A DNA stretch of 64,000 bases from an uncultured Prevotellaceae bacterium (GTDB lineage Bacteria > Bacteroidota > Bacteroidia > Bacteroidales > Bacteroidaceae). The notes beneath the pieces were generated by a model. It made no database searches. It worked only from the letters and a program-made list of their open reading frames with translations, and was not told the DNA's origin. The translations under genes and the position numbers were made by a program. The stretch is from assembly GCA_937891085.1 (NCBI GenBank), contig CALAEY010000039.1:6352-70351 (forward strand), written 5' to 3'. Positions 27,795-35,445 of this stretch are shown one piece after another (the stretch's first letter is position 1; each line of letters begins with the position of its first letter).

Positions 27795-27917
27795 TTATTT
27801 GTAATGGTTTGACAATTCGGTTATATTTACAACTTCGGCAATGGTCTTATTGCCCTCAACAATCTCGCGAAACTCTATGCGATACTGGTCATTAACTTTA
27901 ACATATACAGTTATTTC
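27795..27917 (-). pseudogene. higB: Remnant of HigB-type toxin (C-terminal fragment)
   Basis: On the minus strand an open frame reads EITVYVKVNDQYRIEF and ends TELSNHYK followed by TAA at 27795-27797, 9 bases before the HigA start. The VNDQYRIEF and ELSNHY motifs are those of the C-terminal half of HigB/RelE toxins. An in-frame TAA (27918-27920) precedes the fragment and no start codon exists, so the N-terminal half is missing. The toxin-then-antitoxin order is that of higBA loci. Confidence 0.7.
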
Positions 27918-28037
27918 TTAAGGCAAAGGTAGGGAGTATAAATGATATTCACAAATTTGTGAACGTATTTTTGCTTAGAATTCGCCATTCTCTACAAAAA
28001 AATGACCAAAAAGTAATGTTATGTAAAAAATAACCAT

Positions 28038-28045
28038 TATCTTTG
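28038..28045 (+). promoter_or_regulatory. -7 promoter element upstream of the pqqD-like gene
   Basis: TATCTTTG, exact TAnnTTTG. The next gene starts 310 bases downstream, so a long 5' leader is implied. No TTTG lies at the usual -33 distance. Confidence 0.55.
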
Positions 28046-28049
28046 TCAC

Positions 28050-28355
28050 GAAGTTTATAGTGCCTCATAGTGCTCGGGGTATGTTTTAAAGAACTTCACA
28101 TACAACTATCGAAGCGTTTGACATATTATCCGAGGATTGAAATCTGGACAATTTCAGCAGGGCGGATGATTGGCAAGACGCTCACGTCTTTCTCGTAGAT
28201 ATCCCTTTCAGGCATATCCGTAAGGGCGTGGGCTATTGCTTTTTACCACCTGCGGGCAGTCCAGAGCCTCAATCCAGTAGGTATGCAATAGTTCCCACGC
28301 TTTATATATTATCCGCTTACATCTGGGAATTGGTGAGCATAAGGAGAATGCTTAG
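28050..28355 (+). ncRNA. Structured 5' leader or small RNA before pqqD-like gene
   Basis: This 300-base gene-free stretch contains a chain of hairpins. TGAAAT/ATTTCA lies at 28138-28156. AAGACG-CTCA-CGTCTT lies at 28175-28190. A long stem has 5' arm GCGTGGGCTATTGC (28226-28239) and 3' arm GCAATAGTTCCCACGC (28285-28300), with CTGCGGGCAG inside its loop. A direct repeat, TATTATCCG followed by ATCTGG, occurs near 28124 and 28307 and flanks the folded part. I do not recognise a known riboswitch. It may be a regulatory leader or an independent RNA. Confidence 0.5.
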
Positions 28356-28769
28356 ATGAAGAGTGTCTTCACAAAACCCGTTGCACATTTCATCCCACTC
28401 GCAGAGGGGGTGAATGCCACCACTTTATCTTTACTTTCGTTGGAAGAATTGGCAGAGGTAGTGTGTCGCTGCAAAGAGGCAGAGGCACAACGCATCTACC
28501 ACACCAATCCAGATGTCATCGTGCGTGAAATAGGAGATCAGTGGGTACTTGTTCCTACGGGAAACCTCGCGCAGCAATTCAACGGCATGATTTCGCTCAA
28601 CATTTTCAGCCATTTTGTTTGGCAGCAATTTGAAAAGCCTCATAAGGCTGCAGATGTGTTGCAGGCTGCCCGTACGCAGTTTGATGATCCTGAGCACATG
28701 CTTGATGTGCAAGTTAGGAAACTCATCTCAGACTTTGCCCGTATGGGCCTTTTCCTAAAAAACGAATAG
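28356..28769 (+). CDS. PqqD-like (RiPP recognition element) protein
   Basis: A 137-residue protein. From about residue 45 it matches the PqqD family of winged-helix peptide chaperones: VIVREIGDQWVLVPTG, then FNGMISLNIFSHFVWQQFEKP and VRKLISDFARMGLFL. PqqD-type RRE domains bind leader peptides of ribosomal peptides and present them to modifying enzymes; in Bacteroidales many stand near unrelated genes. The N-terminal 45 residues are an extension of unknown role. The next gene, 28 bp away, encodes a protein with a leader-like N-terminus, but no radical SAM or other modifying enzyme is in the window. Confidence 0.8.
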   Translation: MKSVFTKPVAHFIPLAEGVNATTLSLLSLEELAEVVCRCKEAEAQRIYHTNPDVIVREIGDQWVLVPTGNLAQQFNGMISLNIFSHFVWQQFEKPHKAADVLQAARTQFDDPEHMLDVQVRKLISDFARMGLFLKNE

Positions 28770-28797
28770 AAATTATTTATTTAAAAACTTTTTTGAT

Positions 28798-29283
28798 ATG
28801 GAAACAATGAGAATGAAATGGGGAAACCCATTAGTGGAAGTTCAGCAGTTTACTCCACAGGAGTTTTGCGCAGGATGTACGCAATCTGTTGTTATTATTG
28901 ATACAGCGCAGCCTGGATATACATGGTCTTGGAAGATGAGGGATGTGTCTCCAACGGGTTTAGTTGTAGCTGCGGATGATTCGCAGAGTTGTCTTGTTCC
29001 TGCTCCAACAAATATAACATATATTCATGAAATTTTTGGAGTTGTAGCTGGTAATACTTATAATTTGCCTGGTACAAGTACTAAGAATGGCAATTACTAT
29101 ACATCAGTAGAGCACCCAAGCTATGTCTTGTATGATTCAGATGGAAATGGAAGAATTGACGCGGGAGATTATTTGCAGGTTACTATTGAAGGAACGACGT
29201 ATAACGCAATGCTAAATGGTAGCGAAACTGCTTACTCCAATCCATCGGCTAAGTTTTATGATTATGTAATGAATCATTCGTAA
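28798..29283 (+). CDS. Small protein with leader-like N-terminus and EF-hand-like loop
   Basis: A 161-residue protein of unknown function. The N-terminus (MKWGNPLVEVQQFTPQEFCAGC) has the pattern aromatic-x-x-Pro-x-Val-x-Val and a CxxC, and lacks a Sec signal peptide. Near residue 117 the segment DSDGNGRIDAGD fits an EF-hand or dockerin-type calcium loop. Starts at 28798, 28807 or 28813 are possible; the last begins directly at MKWGNP. It is 28 bp after the PqqD-like gene and has lower GC than its neighbours. The leader-like N-terminus resembles the small peptides at 37516 and 44220 and suggests a RiPP-like precursor or a co-regulated secreted protein. Confidence 0.6.
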   Translation: METMRMKWGNPLVEVQQFTPQEFCAGCTQSVVIIDTAQPGYTWSWKMRDVSPTGLVVAADDSQSCLVPAPTNITYIHEIFGVVAGNTYNLPGTSTKNGNYYTSVEHPSYVLYDSDGNGRIDAGDYLQVTIEGTTYNAMLNGSETAYSNPSAKFYDYVMNHS

Positions 29284-29339
29284 GACTTTTTCCAGTTTAG
29301 GTTTGTAATAGAACAAATATTGATAGTGTACAAAATCCA

Positions 29340-29565
29340 AATAGCCCTACACCCCTACACCTTTTGCCTATAACAAACAGGAAATCAGTGTGTTAGTAGG
29401 GTGTAGGGAGGACTTGAACCCTACACCCACCCTACACGATTAGGGGTGGAAAGGTGTAGAGCAGGTGAAGGGTTAGTGTAGGGTTAGAGGCAACCCTACA
29501 CCTATGTAAACTATTGTTTTTCTGAAAGATACGAGAAAAAGGTGTAGGGGTGTAGGGTAAAATGA
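29340..29565. repeat. CCTACACC/GGTGTAGG repeat field
   Basis: The words CCCTACACC and GGTGTAGGG occur about ten times in both orientations within 225 bases. No coding potential is evident. A second field with a different word (TTTCACC) is at 55640-55970. This stretch and the rest up to 29820 contain no recognisable gene. Confidence 0.7.
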
Positions 29566-29623
29566 GTATCGCCCGTTTCTGAGAAACGGACAACTTAATG
29601 CTCACAATGTTCAATGCGCTAAT

Positions 29624-29755
29624 CAAAAATGCCCACAGTTGTGAGCATAAATGATTATAGTGAGAGCAGAAGAAAAAAACAATTTGATACTAACATCATG
29701 ACAACGATGTTATTATAATGCGTTAGCAAGCGGTAGCTGTGAAGCCATACGCTTG
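29624..29755. repeat. Dispersed intergenic repeat, copy 2
   Basis: caaaaatgcccacagtt (29624-29640) and gaagccatacgcttg (29741-29755) repeat, in the same order, the two phrases at 15122-15166. Here GCAAGCG and CGCTTGC pair around the second phrase and are followed by TTTT. Confidence 0.55.
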
Positions 29756-29823
29756 CTTTTATAAGGAAACTATGAAACAAAGATATTTCTTGACTGCGAT
29801 ATGCTAGATTCCAGTTCAAGAGC

Positions 29824-29945
29824 GAGGGGCGTGTAGGAGCGCCTGCATGCCTCTCCATTTTAAGAAGTTCTGATGATAGACATTGAAATTTGCGAAGTTT
29901 CGAACGTCAGGTAGAGGAGTGTGCAAGGAAACTTGCATGCTCCTC
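29824..29945 (+). ncRNA. Two homologous 32-nt hairpins
   Basis: Hairpin 1 (29824-29855) pairs GAGGGGC-GTGTAGG with CCTGCAT-GCCTCTC. Hairpin 2 (29914-29945) pairs GAGGAGT-GTGCAAG with CTTGCAT-GCTCCTC around a GAAA loop and is followed by ATTCTTTTT. The arms differ at several positions but pairing is kept, so they look like duplicated, structure-selected elements, either terminators or a small RNA. They lie just upstream of the hexuronate promoter. Confidence 0.5.
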
Positions 29946-29962
29946 ATTCTTTTTGACAGAAG

Positions 29963-29994
29963 TTTGCTTGTTATGGAAAAAGGTATTAACTTTG
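29963..29994 (+). promoter_or_regulatory. Promoter of the hexuronate operon
   Basis: TTTG (29963-29966), 20 bases, TAACTTTG (29987-29994): a full match to the Bacteroidetes consensus. It implies a start of transcription near 30001 and so excludes earlier start codons for kdgK. Confidence 0.75.
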
Positions 29995-30020
29995 TGAAAG
30001 CTATAGAAAAACATGAAATT

Positions 30021-31046
30021 ATGAGTAAGAAAATAGTGACGATGGGCGAGATTATGCTGCGCCTGTCAAGTCCTGGAAACAGCCGCTTCGTGCAGTCGGA
30101 TAGCTTCGATGTGAACTACGGCGGCGGAGAGGCCAATGTGGCAGTGAGTCTGGCAAATTATGGGCATGACGCCTACTTTGTGTCCAAGCTTCCCACCCAT
30201 GAGATAGGGCAAGCAGCGGTGAACTCACTGCGGAAGTTTGGCGTACATACCGACTTCATTGCCCGTGGGGGTGATCGTGTGGGTATCTACTATCTGGAGT
30301 CGGGTGTGTCGATGCGTCCCAGTAAGGTGATCTACGACCGTGCCCATTCTTCTATTTCTGAAGCTAAACCCGCAGATTTTGATTTCGATGCCATCATGCA
30401 GGGGGCTGATTGGTTCCACTGGAGTGGCATCACGCCAGCTATCTCTGATGCAGCTGCAGAGCTGGCGAAGTTGGCTTGCGAGGCTGCCAAGCGTCATGGC
30501 GTGACAGTGTCATGCGACCTCAACTTCCGCAAGAAGCTGTGGACCAGCCAGAAAGCTCAGAGCATCATGCGCCCACTGATGCAGTATGTAGATGTGTGCA
30601 TCGGCAACGAGGAAGATGCGGAGCTCTGCTTGGGCTTCAAGCCAGATGCTGATGTGACGGGTGGTAAGACCGATGCTGCTGGCTACAAGGGCATCTTTGA
30701 GGCCATGCGTCGCGAGTTCGGCTTCAAGTATGTGGTTTCCACCCTCCGCGAATCACTCTCAGCCTCACATAATGGTTGGAAGGCCATGATCTATGACGGC
30801 AAGGAGTTCTATGAGAGCAAGCGCTATGACATCCTGCCCATCGTGGACAGAGTGGGAGGCGGCGATTCTTTCTCTGGTGGCTTGATCCACGGCCTGCTCA
30901 CCAAGCAGACCCAAGGCGAGGCGCTGGAGTTTGCCGTAGCAGCTTCGGCCTTGAAGCACACCATCCCTGGGGATGTGAACATGGTGAGTGTAGCAGAAGT
31001 AGAGGCATTGGCAGGTGGCGATGCTTCGGGAAGAGTACAACGATAG
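30021..31046 (+). CDS. kdgK: 2-dehydro-3-deoxygluconate kinase (PfkB family)
   Basis: A 341-residue sugar kinase that phosphorylates 2-keto-3-deoxygluconate to KDPG. The start at 30021 (MSKKIVTMGEIMLRLSSP) is chosen because the promoter ends at 29994. PfkB signature 1 is NYGGGEANVAVSLANYG, and the catalytic motif is DRVGGGDSFSGGLIHGL near residue 285. It is the first gene of kdgK-oxidoreductase-uxuA-eda-uxaC. The function is set by family and operon; other 2-keto-3-deoxy sugar kinases share the fold. Confidence 0.93.
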   Translation: MSKKIVTMGEIMLRLSSPGNSRFVQSDSFDVNYGGGEANVAVSLANYGHDAYFVSKLPTHEIGQAAVNSLRKFGVHTDFIARGGDRVGIYYLESGVSMRPSKVIYDRAHSSISEAKPADFDFDAIMQGADWFHWSGITPAISDAAAELAKLACEAAKRHGVTVSCDLNFRKKLWTSQKAQSIMRPLMQYVDVCIGNEEDAELCLGFKPDADVTGGKTDAAGYKGIFEAMRREFGFKYVVSTLRESLSASHNGWKAMIYDGKEFYESKRYDILPIVDRVGGGDSFSGGLIHGLLTKQTQGEALEFAVAASALKHTIPGDVNMVSVAEVEALAGGDASGRVQR

Positions 31047-31107
31047 AATTATGAATTATTCGTGATCGGTATCCAGAGATGATACCATATTCAATAATTC
31101 ATAATTC
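31046..31107. repeat. Palindromic repeat element between kdgK and oxidoreductase
   Basis: GAATTATGAATTATT (31046-31060) pairs with AATAATTCATAATTC (31093-31107). Inside, GGTATC (31068-31073) pairs with GATACC (31081-31086). Repeat arms around a small core resemble the composite elements at 15549 and 33833. Confidence 0.65.
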
Positions 31108-31122
31108 ATAATTCTAAAAGAC

Positions 31123-31935
31123 ATGAACGCTTTATTTGATATTACAGGAAAAGTAGTGGTGATGACGGGTGGCACGGGTGTGCTGGGACGTAGCATCACC
31201 GCCTATCTGGCAGAGCAGGGCGCTAAGGTGGCTGTGCTGGGCCGTAAGATAGAAGTGGGAAACAAGTTGGTGGAGGGCATCCGTGCCAAAGGTGGCGATG
31301 CTATCTTCTTGCAGAGTGACGTGCTCTGTCGGGAGCGCTTGGAGGAGAGTCTGGACATCGTGCTGAAGACCTACGGACGGGTGGATGTGCTGCTCAATGC
31401 TGCTGGCGGAAATCTGCCTGCTGCAACCATTCAGCCCGATGAAACATTCTTCGATCTGAAAGTGGAGGATTTCAAGAAGGTGCAGGATATCAACCTCACG
31501 GGTACGCTTTTGGCCACGCAGGTATTCCTCAAGCCTATGGTGGAGCGGAAGGAGGGTGTGATAGTGAACTTCTCCAGCATGTCGGCTTTCCGCCCATTGA
31601 CACGTGTGGGAGGCTATGGCGTGGCAAAGGCTGGCATCTCTAACTTCACGGCTTTCATGGCCACGGAGATAGCGCGGAAGTTCGGTCCTGGCATTCGCAT
31701 CAATGCCATTGCTCCTGGTTTCTTCCTCACGGAGCAGAACCGCACGCTTCTGACCAATCCAGATGGCTCTTGGACGCAGCGCGGACAAGACATCATCCAT
31801 CAGACGCCGATGGGACGCATGGGGCAGCCAGAGGAGCTTTGCGGCACCATCCACTACCTCATCAGCGATGCGTCTAAGTTCGTCACTGGTACAGTGGCTG
31901 TGGTAGATGGCGGATTCAATGTATTTAGTATTTAA
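31123..31935 (+). CDS. SDR-family D-mannonate oxidoreductase (fructuronate reductase)
   Basis: A 270-residue short-chain dehydrogenase. The NAD(P) motif is TGGTGVLG near residue 16, a NAAGG segment follows, Ser lies in NFSSMSAF and the catalytic Tyr/Lys pair is YGVAK. By position it should reduce fructuronate to mannonate, the step of UxuB, with an SDR instead of the usual long-chain mannitol dehydrogenase family enzyme; this substitution is common in Bacteroidetes and Bacillus-type clusters. It ends 5 bp before uxuA. Confidence 0.87.
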   Translation: MNALFDITGKVVVMTGGTGVLGRSITAYLAEQGAKVAVLGRKIEVGNKLVEGIRAKGGDAIFLQSDVLCRERLEESLDIVLKTYGRVDVLLNAAGGNLPAATIQPDETFFDLKVEDFKKVQDINLTGTLLATQVFLKPMVERKEGVIVNFSSMSAFRPLTRVGGYGVAKAGISNFTAFMATEIARKFGPGIRINAIAPGFFLTEQNRTLLTNPDGSWTQRGQDIIHQTPMGRMGQPEELCGTIHYLISDASKFVTGTVAVVDGGFNVFSI

Positions 31936-31940
31936 AGAAC

Positions 31941-33113
31941 ATGGTACTTTGTGAGCAATCATTCAGATGGTATGGCCCTAACGACCCAGTGAGTCTGTGG
32001 GACATCAAGCAGGCGGGAGCTACAGGTGTGGTGACGGCCTTGCATCATATTCCTAATGGTGAGGTTTGGACGGTAGAGGAGATACTGAAGCGCAAGCAGA
32101 TCATTGAGGAAGTGGGACTGCGCTGGAGTGCAGTGGAGAGTGTGCCTGTGCATGAGCATATCAAGACACAGACGGGCGACTATCTGCATTACATAGAGAA
32201 CTATAAGGAGAGTCTGCGCAATCTGGGCAAGTGCGGCATTACGGTGGTGACATACAACTTCATGCCGGTGCTCGACTGGACACGCACGGATCTGGCTTAT
32301 GAGATGCCCGATGGCAGTCGTGCCCTGCGTTTCGAGCGCGCAGCTTTCGTGGCATTCGACCTCTTCATCCTGAAGCGCCCAGGGGCAGAGCAGGAGTATT
32401 CGGAGGCGGAGAAAGCCAAGGCGAAGGCACGCTATGAGCAGATGACAGAGGCGGATAAGCAGTTGCTGACACGCAACATGATAGCCGGACTCCCAGGCTC
32501 TGAGGAGAGCTTCACTCTGGAGCAGTTCCAAGCTGAGCTCGACAGATATAAGGGCATCACGCCAGAGAAGCTGCGTGACAACCTTATCTTCTTCCTCAAG
32601 CAGGTGGCTCCTGTGGCCGATGAGGCTGGCGTGAAGCTCGTGATTCATCCCGACGATCCCCCTTGCTCCATCTTGGGTTTGCCACGCATCATGAGTCGTG
32701 CCGGGGATTTCCAAAAGCTGATAGATGCTGTGCCAAATCAGAGCAATGGCCTCTGTCTGTGTACGGGCTCCTTAGGCGTGAGTGCAGAGAACGATCTGCC
32801 TGACATGATGCGCCAGTTTGCTGATCGCATCCACTTCGTACACCTGCGTAGCACCCAACGCGATGCTGAAGGCAACTTCTACGAGGCCAACCACCTGGAA
32901 GGCGATGTGCCTATGTATGAGGTAATGAAGGCCTTCTTGGAGATTCAGCAGCAGCGTGGTGAGAGCATCGTGATGCGTCCTGATCACGGCCATCAGATGG
33001 TGGACGACCTGAAGAAAAAGACCAATCCGGGCTACAGCTGCATCGGTCGTCTACGCGGCCTTGCAGAGCTCCGTGGTCTTGAATTAGGTATTGCGAAATC
33101 AATTGGCAATTGA
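31941..33113 (+). CDS. uxuA: Mannonate dehydratase
   Basis: A 390-residue TIM-barrel metal enzyme converting D-mannonate to 2-keto-3-deoxygluconate. [12 protein letters not shown] at the N-terminus, [42 protein letters not shown] and MRPDHGHQM carry the conserved His/Cys/Asp ligands and catalytic residues. The length agrees with the family. The stop codon TGA is inside an AATTGACAATTCAC repeat phrase, which also begins the spacer to eda. Confidence 0.97.
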   Translation: MVLCEQSFRWYGPNDPVSLWDIKQAGATGVVTALHHIPNGEVWTVEEILKRKQIIEEVGLRWSAVESVPVHEHIKTQTGDYLHYIENYKESLRNLGKCGITVVTYNFMPVLDWTRTDLAYEMPDGSRALRFERAAFVAFDLFILKRPGAEQEYSEAEKAKAKARYEQMTEADKQLLTRNMIAGLPGSEESFTLEQFQAELDRYKGITPEKLRDNLIFFLKQVAPVADEAGVKLVIHPDDPPCSILGLPRIMSRAGDFQKLIDAVPNQSNGLCLCTGSLGVSAENDLPDMMRQFADRIHFVHLRSTQRDAEGNFYEANHLEGDVPMYEVMKAFLEIQQQRGESIVMRPDHGHQMVDDLKKKTNPGYSCIGRLRGLAELRGLELGIAKSIGN

Positions 33114-33178
33114 CAATTCACAATTGACAATTGACAATTTATAATTCATAATTTATAATTCATAATTTATAATTCAAA
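33103..33178 (+). repeat. ~7-bp repeat run between uxuA and eda
   Basis: Ten or so phrases (aattgac, aattcac, atttata, attcata). It supplies the uxuA stop codon. Confidence 0.8.
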
Positions 33179-33185
33179 TTGTTTA

Positions 33186-33854
33186 ATGGCAAAATTCGGT
33201 AAGACAGCAGTTTTAGGCAAGATGCATGCCACGGGCATGGTGCCAGTTTTCTATCATAAAGATGCAGAAGTGGCCAAGCAGGTGGTGAAGGCTTGCTATG
33301 AGGGAGGCGTGCGTGCCTTCGAGTTTACCAATCGTGGCGACTTTGCCCACGAGGTGTTTGCAGAGGTGGTGAAGTTTGCCGCTGTGGAGTGTCCAGAGAT
33401 GGCCATGGGTGCAGGTTCCATCGTTGATCCTGCCACGGCAGCCCTCTATATCCAGTTGGGTGCCTGCTTCATAGTGGGTCCGCTCTTCAATCCAGAAGTA
33501 GCCAAGGTGTGCAATCGCCGTTTGGTGCCTTACACTCCAGGCTGTGGCAGCGTGAGTGAAGTGGGCTTCGCACAGGAGGCTGGTTGCGACTTGGTAAAGG
33601 TCTTCCCTGGCGATGTGCTGGGACCTAAGTTCGTCAAGGGCCTCATGGCTCCTATGCCTTGGACCAACATCATGGTGACGGGTGGTGTTGAGCCTACAGA
33701 AGAAAACCTCACCACCTGGTTTAAGGCAGGTGCTTTCTGCGTAGGTATGGGCAGCAAGCTCTTCCCCAAAGACCGTGTGGCTGCACAGGATTGGGCGTAT
33801 GTCACGGAGAAGTGCAAAGAGGCGTTTGAGTATATTGAGAGATTGAGAAATTGA
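33186..33854 (+). CDS. eda: KDPG / 4-hydroxy-2-oxoglutarate aldolase
   Basis: A 222-residue class I aldolase cleaving 2-keto-3-deoxy-6-phosphogluconate to pyruvate and glyceraldehyde 3-phosphate. The general base Glu lies in RAFEFTNRG, the substrate region is [12 protein letters not shown] and the Schiff-base Lys is in [14 protein letters not shown]. It completes the pathway. Its last residues (IERLRN and stop) are encoded by attgagagattgagaaattga, so the coding end merges with a repeat element. Confidence 0.95.
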   Translation: MAKFGKTAVLGKMHATGMVPVFYHKDAEVAKQVVKACYEGGVRAFEFTNRGDFAHEVFAEVVKFAAVECPEMAMGAGSIVDPATAALYIQLGACFIVGPLFNPEVAKVCNRRLVPYTPGCGSVSEVGFAQEAGCDLVKVFPGDVLGPKFVKGLMAPMPWTNIMVTGGVEPTEENLTTWFKAGAFCVGMGSKLFPKDRVAAQDWAYVTEKCKEAFEYIERLRN

Positions 33855-33967
33855 GAGATTGAGAAATTGAACATTGAGCATTGAACAATATCCATCCGGA
33901 TGGGTTGACACATTGCGAACGGCGAAGCCGTAATGTTCAATGCTCAATGCTCAATGTTCAATAATAT
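33833..33967. repeat. Composite repeat element, copy 2
   Basis: Forward ~7-bp repeats (attgaga, attgaac, attgagc), then the palindrome CCATCCGGATGG (33892-33903), then CGGCGAAGCCG (33920-33930), then the reverse complement repeats (gttcaat, gctcaat). The outer arms pair over about 18 bases. It matches copy 1 at 15549. Confidence 0.8.
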
Positions 33968-33981
33968 AAAAACCAATACTG

Positions 33982-35388
33982 ATGAAAAATTTCATGGATG
34001 CCGATTTCCTGCTTCAGACAGAAACGGCAAAGATGCTTTATCATGAGCATGCAGAGAAACTGCCTATCATAGACTATCACTGCCATCTGAATCCACAGAT
34101 GATAGCAGACGACTATCATTTCTCTACCATCACGGAGCTTTGGTTGGGTGGCGATCATTATAAATGGCGTGCCATGCGTGCCAATGGTGTTCCAGAGCAT
34201 TTCATCACGGGGGCTGCCACAGATTGGGAGAAGTTCCAGAAGTGGGCAGAGACGGTGCCCTATACGCTGCGTAATCCGCTCTATCACTGGACGCACTTAG
34301 AGCTGCGCACGGCTTTTGGCATCACGAAGTTGCTGAATCCAGACACGGCTCGTGAGATATACGATGAGTGCAACGAGAAACTGCAACTCCCAGAGTTCTC
34401 GGCCCGTGGACTGATGCGTCGCTATGGCGTGGAGGTGGTCTGCACTACCGATGACCCTATCGACTCGCTGGAGCATCATAAGCGCATCTGTGAGAGTGGC
34501 TTCGAGATCAAGGTGCTGCCAACTTGGAGGCCTGATAAGGCGATGGGTGTGGAGCATTCGGTGCAGTTCCGTGAATATATCAAGCGTCTGGGTGAGGTCA
34601 CGGGTAGGAACATCGAGACATTCAATGAGTATCTGGAGGCCCTTCAAGACCGTCATGATTTCTTTGCTTCCATGGGTTGCAAGCTTTCCGATCATGGCAT
34701 TGAGGAGTTTTACGACCAGCGCGTGACAGACCCGAAGGAGATGGATGTGATTTTCGAGAAGCTGAAGCTTGGAAACGACCTGAAGGCTGTGGAGATTCGT
34801 CAGTTCAAGAGCTTCATGCTCTTCTTCTTCGCCATGCTCGACGACCAGAAAGGCTGGACGCAGCAGTTCCACTACGGACCTATCCGCAACACCAATACCC
34901 GCCTGTTCGACTCTTATGGGGCCGATGCGGGTTGTGACTCCATCGGAGAAGTACAGACCGCCAAGGAGATGGCGCACTTCTTCGACCGTCTGGATCACAA
35001 CGCTCAGCTCACCAAGACCATTGTCTATAATCTGAATCCTGCTGCCAATGCGATGGTAGCCACCATGATAGGCAACTTCCAAGACGGCAGCATGCCAGGC
35101 AAGATGCAGTGGGGCAGTGGTTGGTGGTTCCTCGATCAGAAGGGAGGCATTGAGGCACAGCTCAACACGCTTTCAGAGCAAGGTCTGCTCAGTCGCTTCG
35201 TAGGTATGCTGACAGATTCCCGTTCGTTCCTCAGCTATCCACGCCACGAGTATTTCCGTCGCATCCTCTGCAACCTTATAGGCCGAGATGTGGAGAATGG
35301 CGAGCTGCCTGCGGAGGAGATGCCACGCATCTGCCAGATGGTGGAAGACATCTGCTACTACAACGCCAAGCGCTATTTTGAGTTCTAA
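33982..35388 (+). CDS. uxaC: Glucuronate (uronate) isomerase
   Basis: A 468-residue amidohydrolase-superfamily isomerase converting glucuronate to fructuronate and galacturonate to tagaturonate. The N-terminal metal motif is PIIDYHCHLNP; VVCTTDDPIDSLEHH, FLDQKGGIEAQL and LTDSRSFLSYPRHEYFRRIL are family blocks. Because only the mannonate branch genes follow, glucuronate is the likely substrate. It is the last gene of the operon although it catalyses the first step. A new promoter begins immediately after its stop. Confidence 0.97.
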   Translation: MKNFMDADFLLQTETAKMLYHEHAEKLPIIDYHCHLNPQMIADDYHFSTITELWLGGDHYKWRAMRANGVPEHFITGAATDWEKFQKWAETVPYTLRNPLYHWTHLELRTAFGITKLLNPDTAREIYDECNEKLQLPEFSARGLMRRYGVEVVCTTDDPIDSLEHHKRICESGFEIKVLPTWRPDKAMGVEHSVQFREYIKRLGEVTGRNIETFNEYLEALQDRHDFFASMGCKLSDHGIEEFYDQRVTDPKEMDVIFEKLKLGNDLKAVEIRQFKSFMLFFFAMLDDQKGWTQQFHYGPIRNTNTRLFDSYGADAGCDSIGEVQTAKEMAHFFDRLDHNAQLTKTIVYNLNPAANAMVATMIGNFQDGSMPGKMQWGSGWWFLDQKGGIEAQLNTLSEQGLLSRFVGMLTDSRSFLSYPRHEYFRRILCNLIGRDVENGELPAEEMPRICQMVEDICYYNAKRYFEF

Positions 35389-35391
35389 CTT

Positions 35392-35422
35392 TTTGATAAT
35401 TCCTCTTTAGTGATTATATTTG
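35392..35422 (+). promoter_or_regulatory. Promoter of the Kelch-AraC regulator gene
   Basis: TTTG (35392-35395), 19 bases, TATATTTG (35415-35422). Strong consensus match, 24 bases before the ATG. Confidence 0.75.
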
Positions 35423-35445
35423 CATCAGAATAAAAAGCCTTACAA

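Noticed and set aside
29883..30020. Longer N-terminus for kdgK
   Set aside because: It would begin upstream of a full consensus promoter (29963-29994) and read through a hairpin; the family start is MSKKIVTMGE at 30021.
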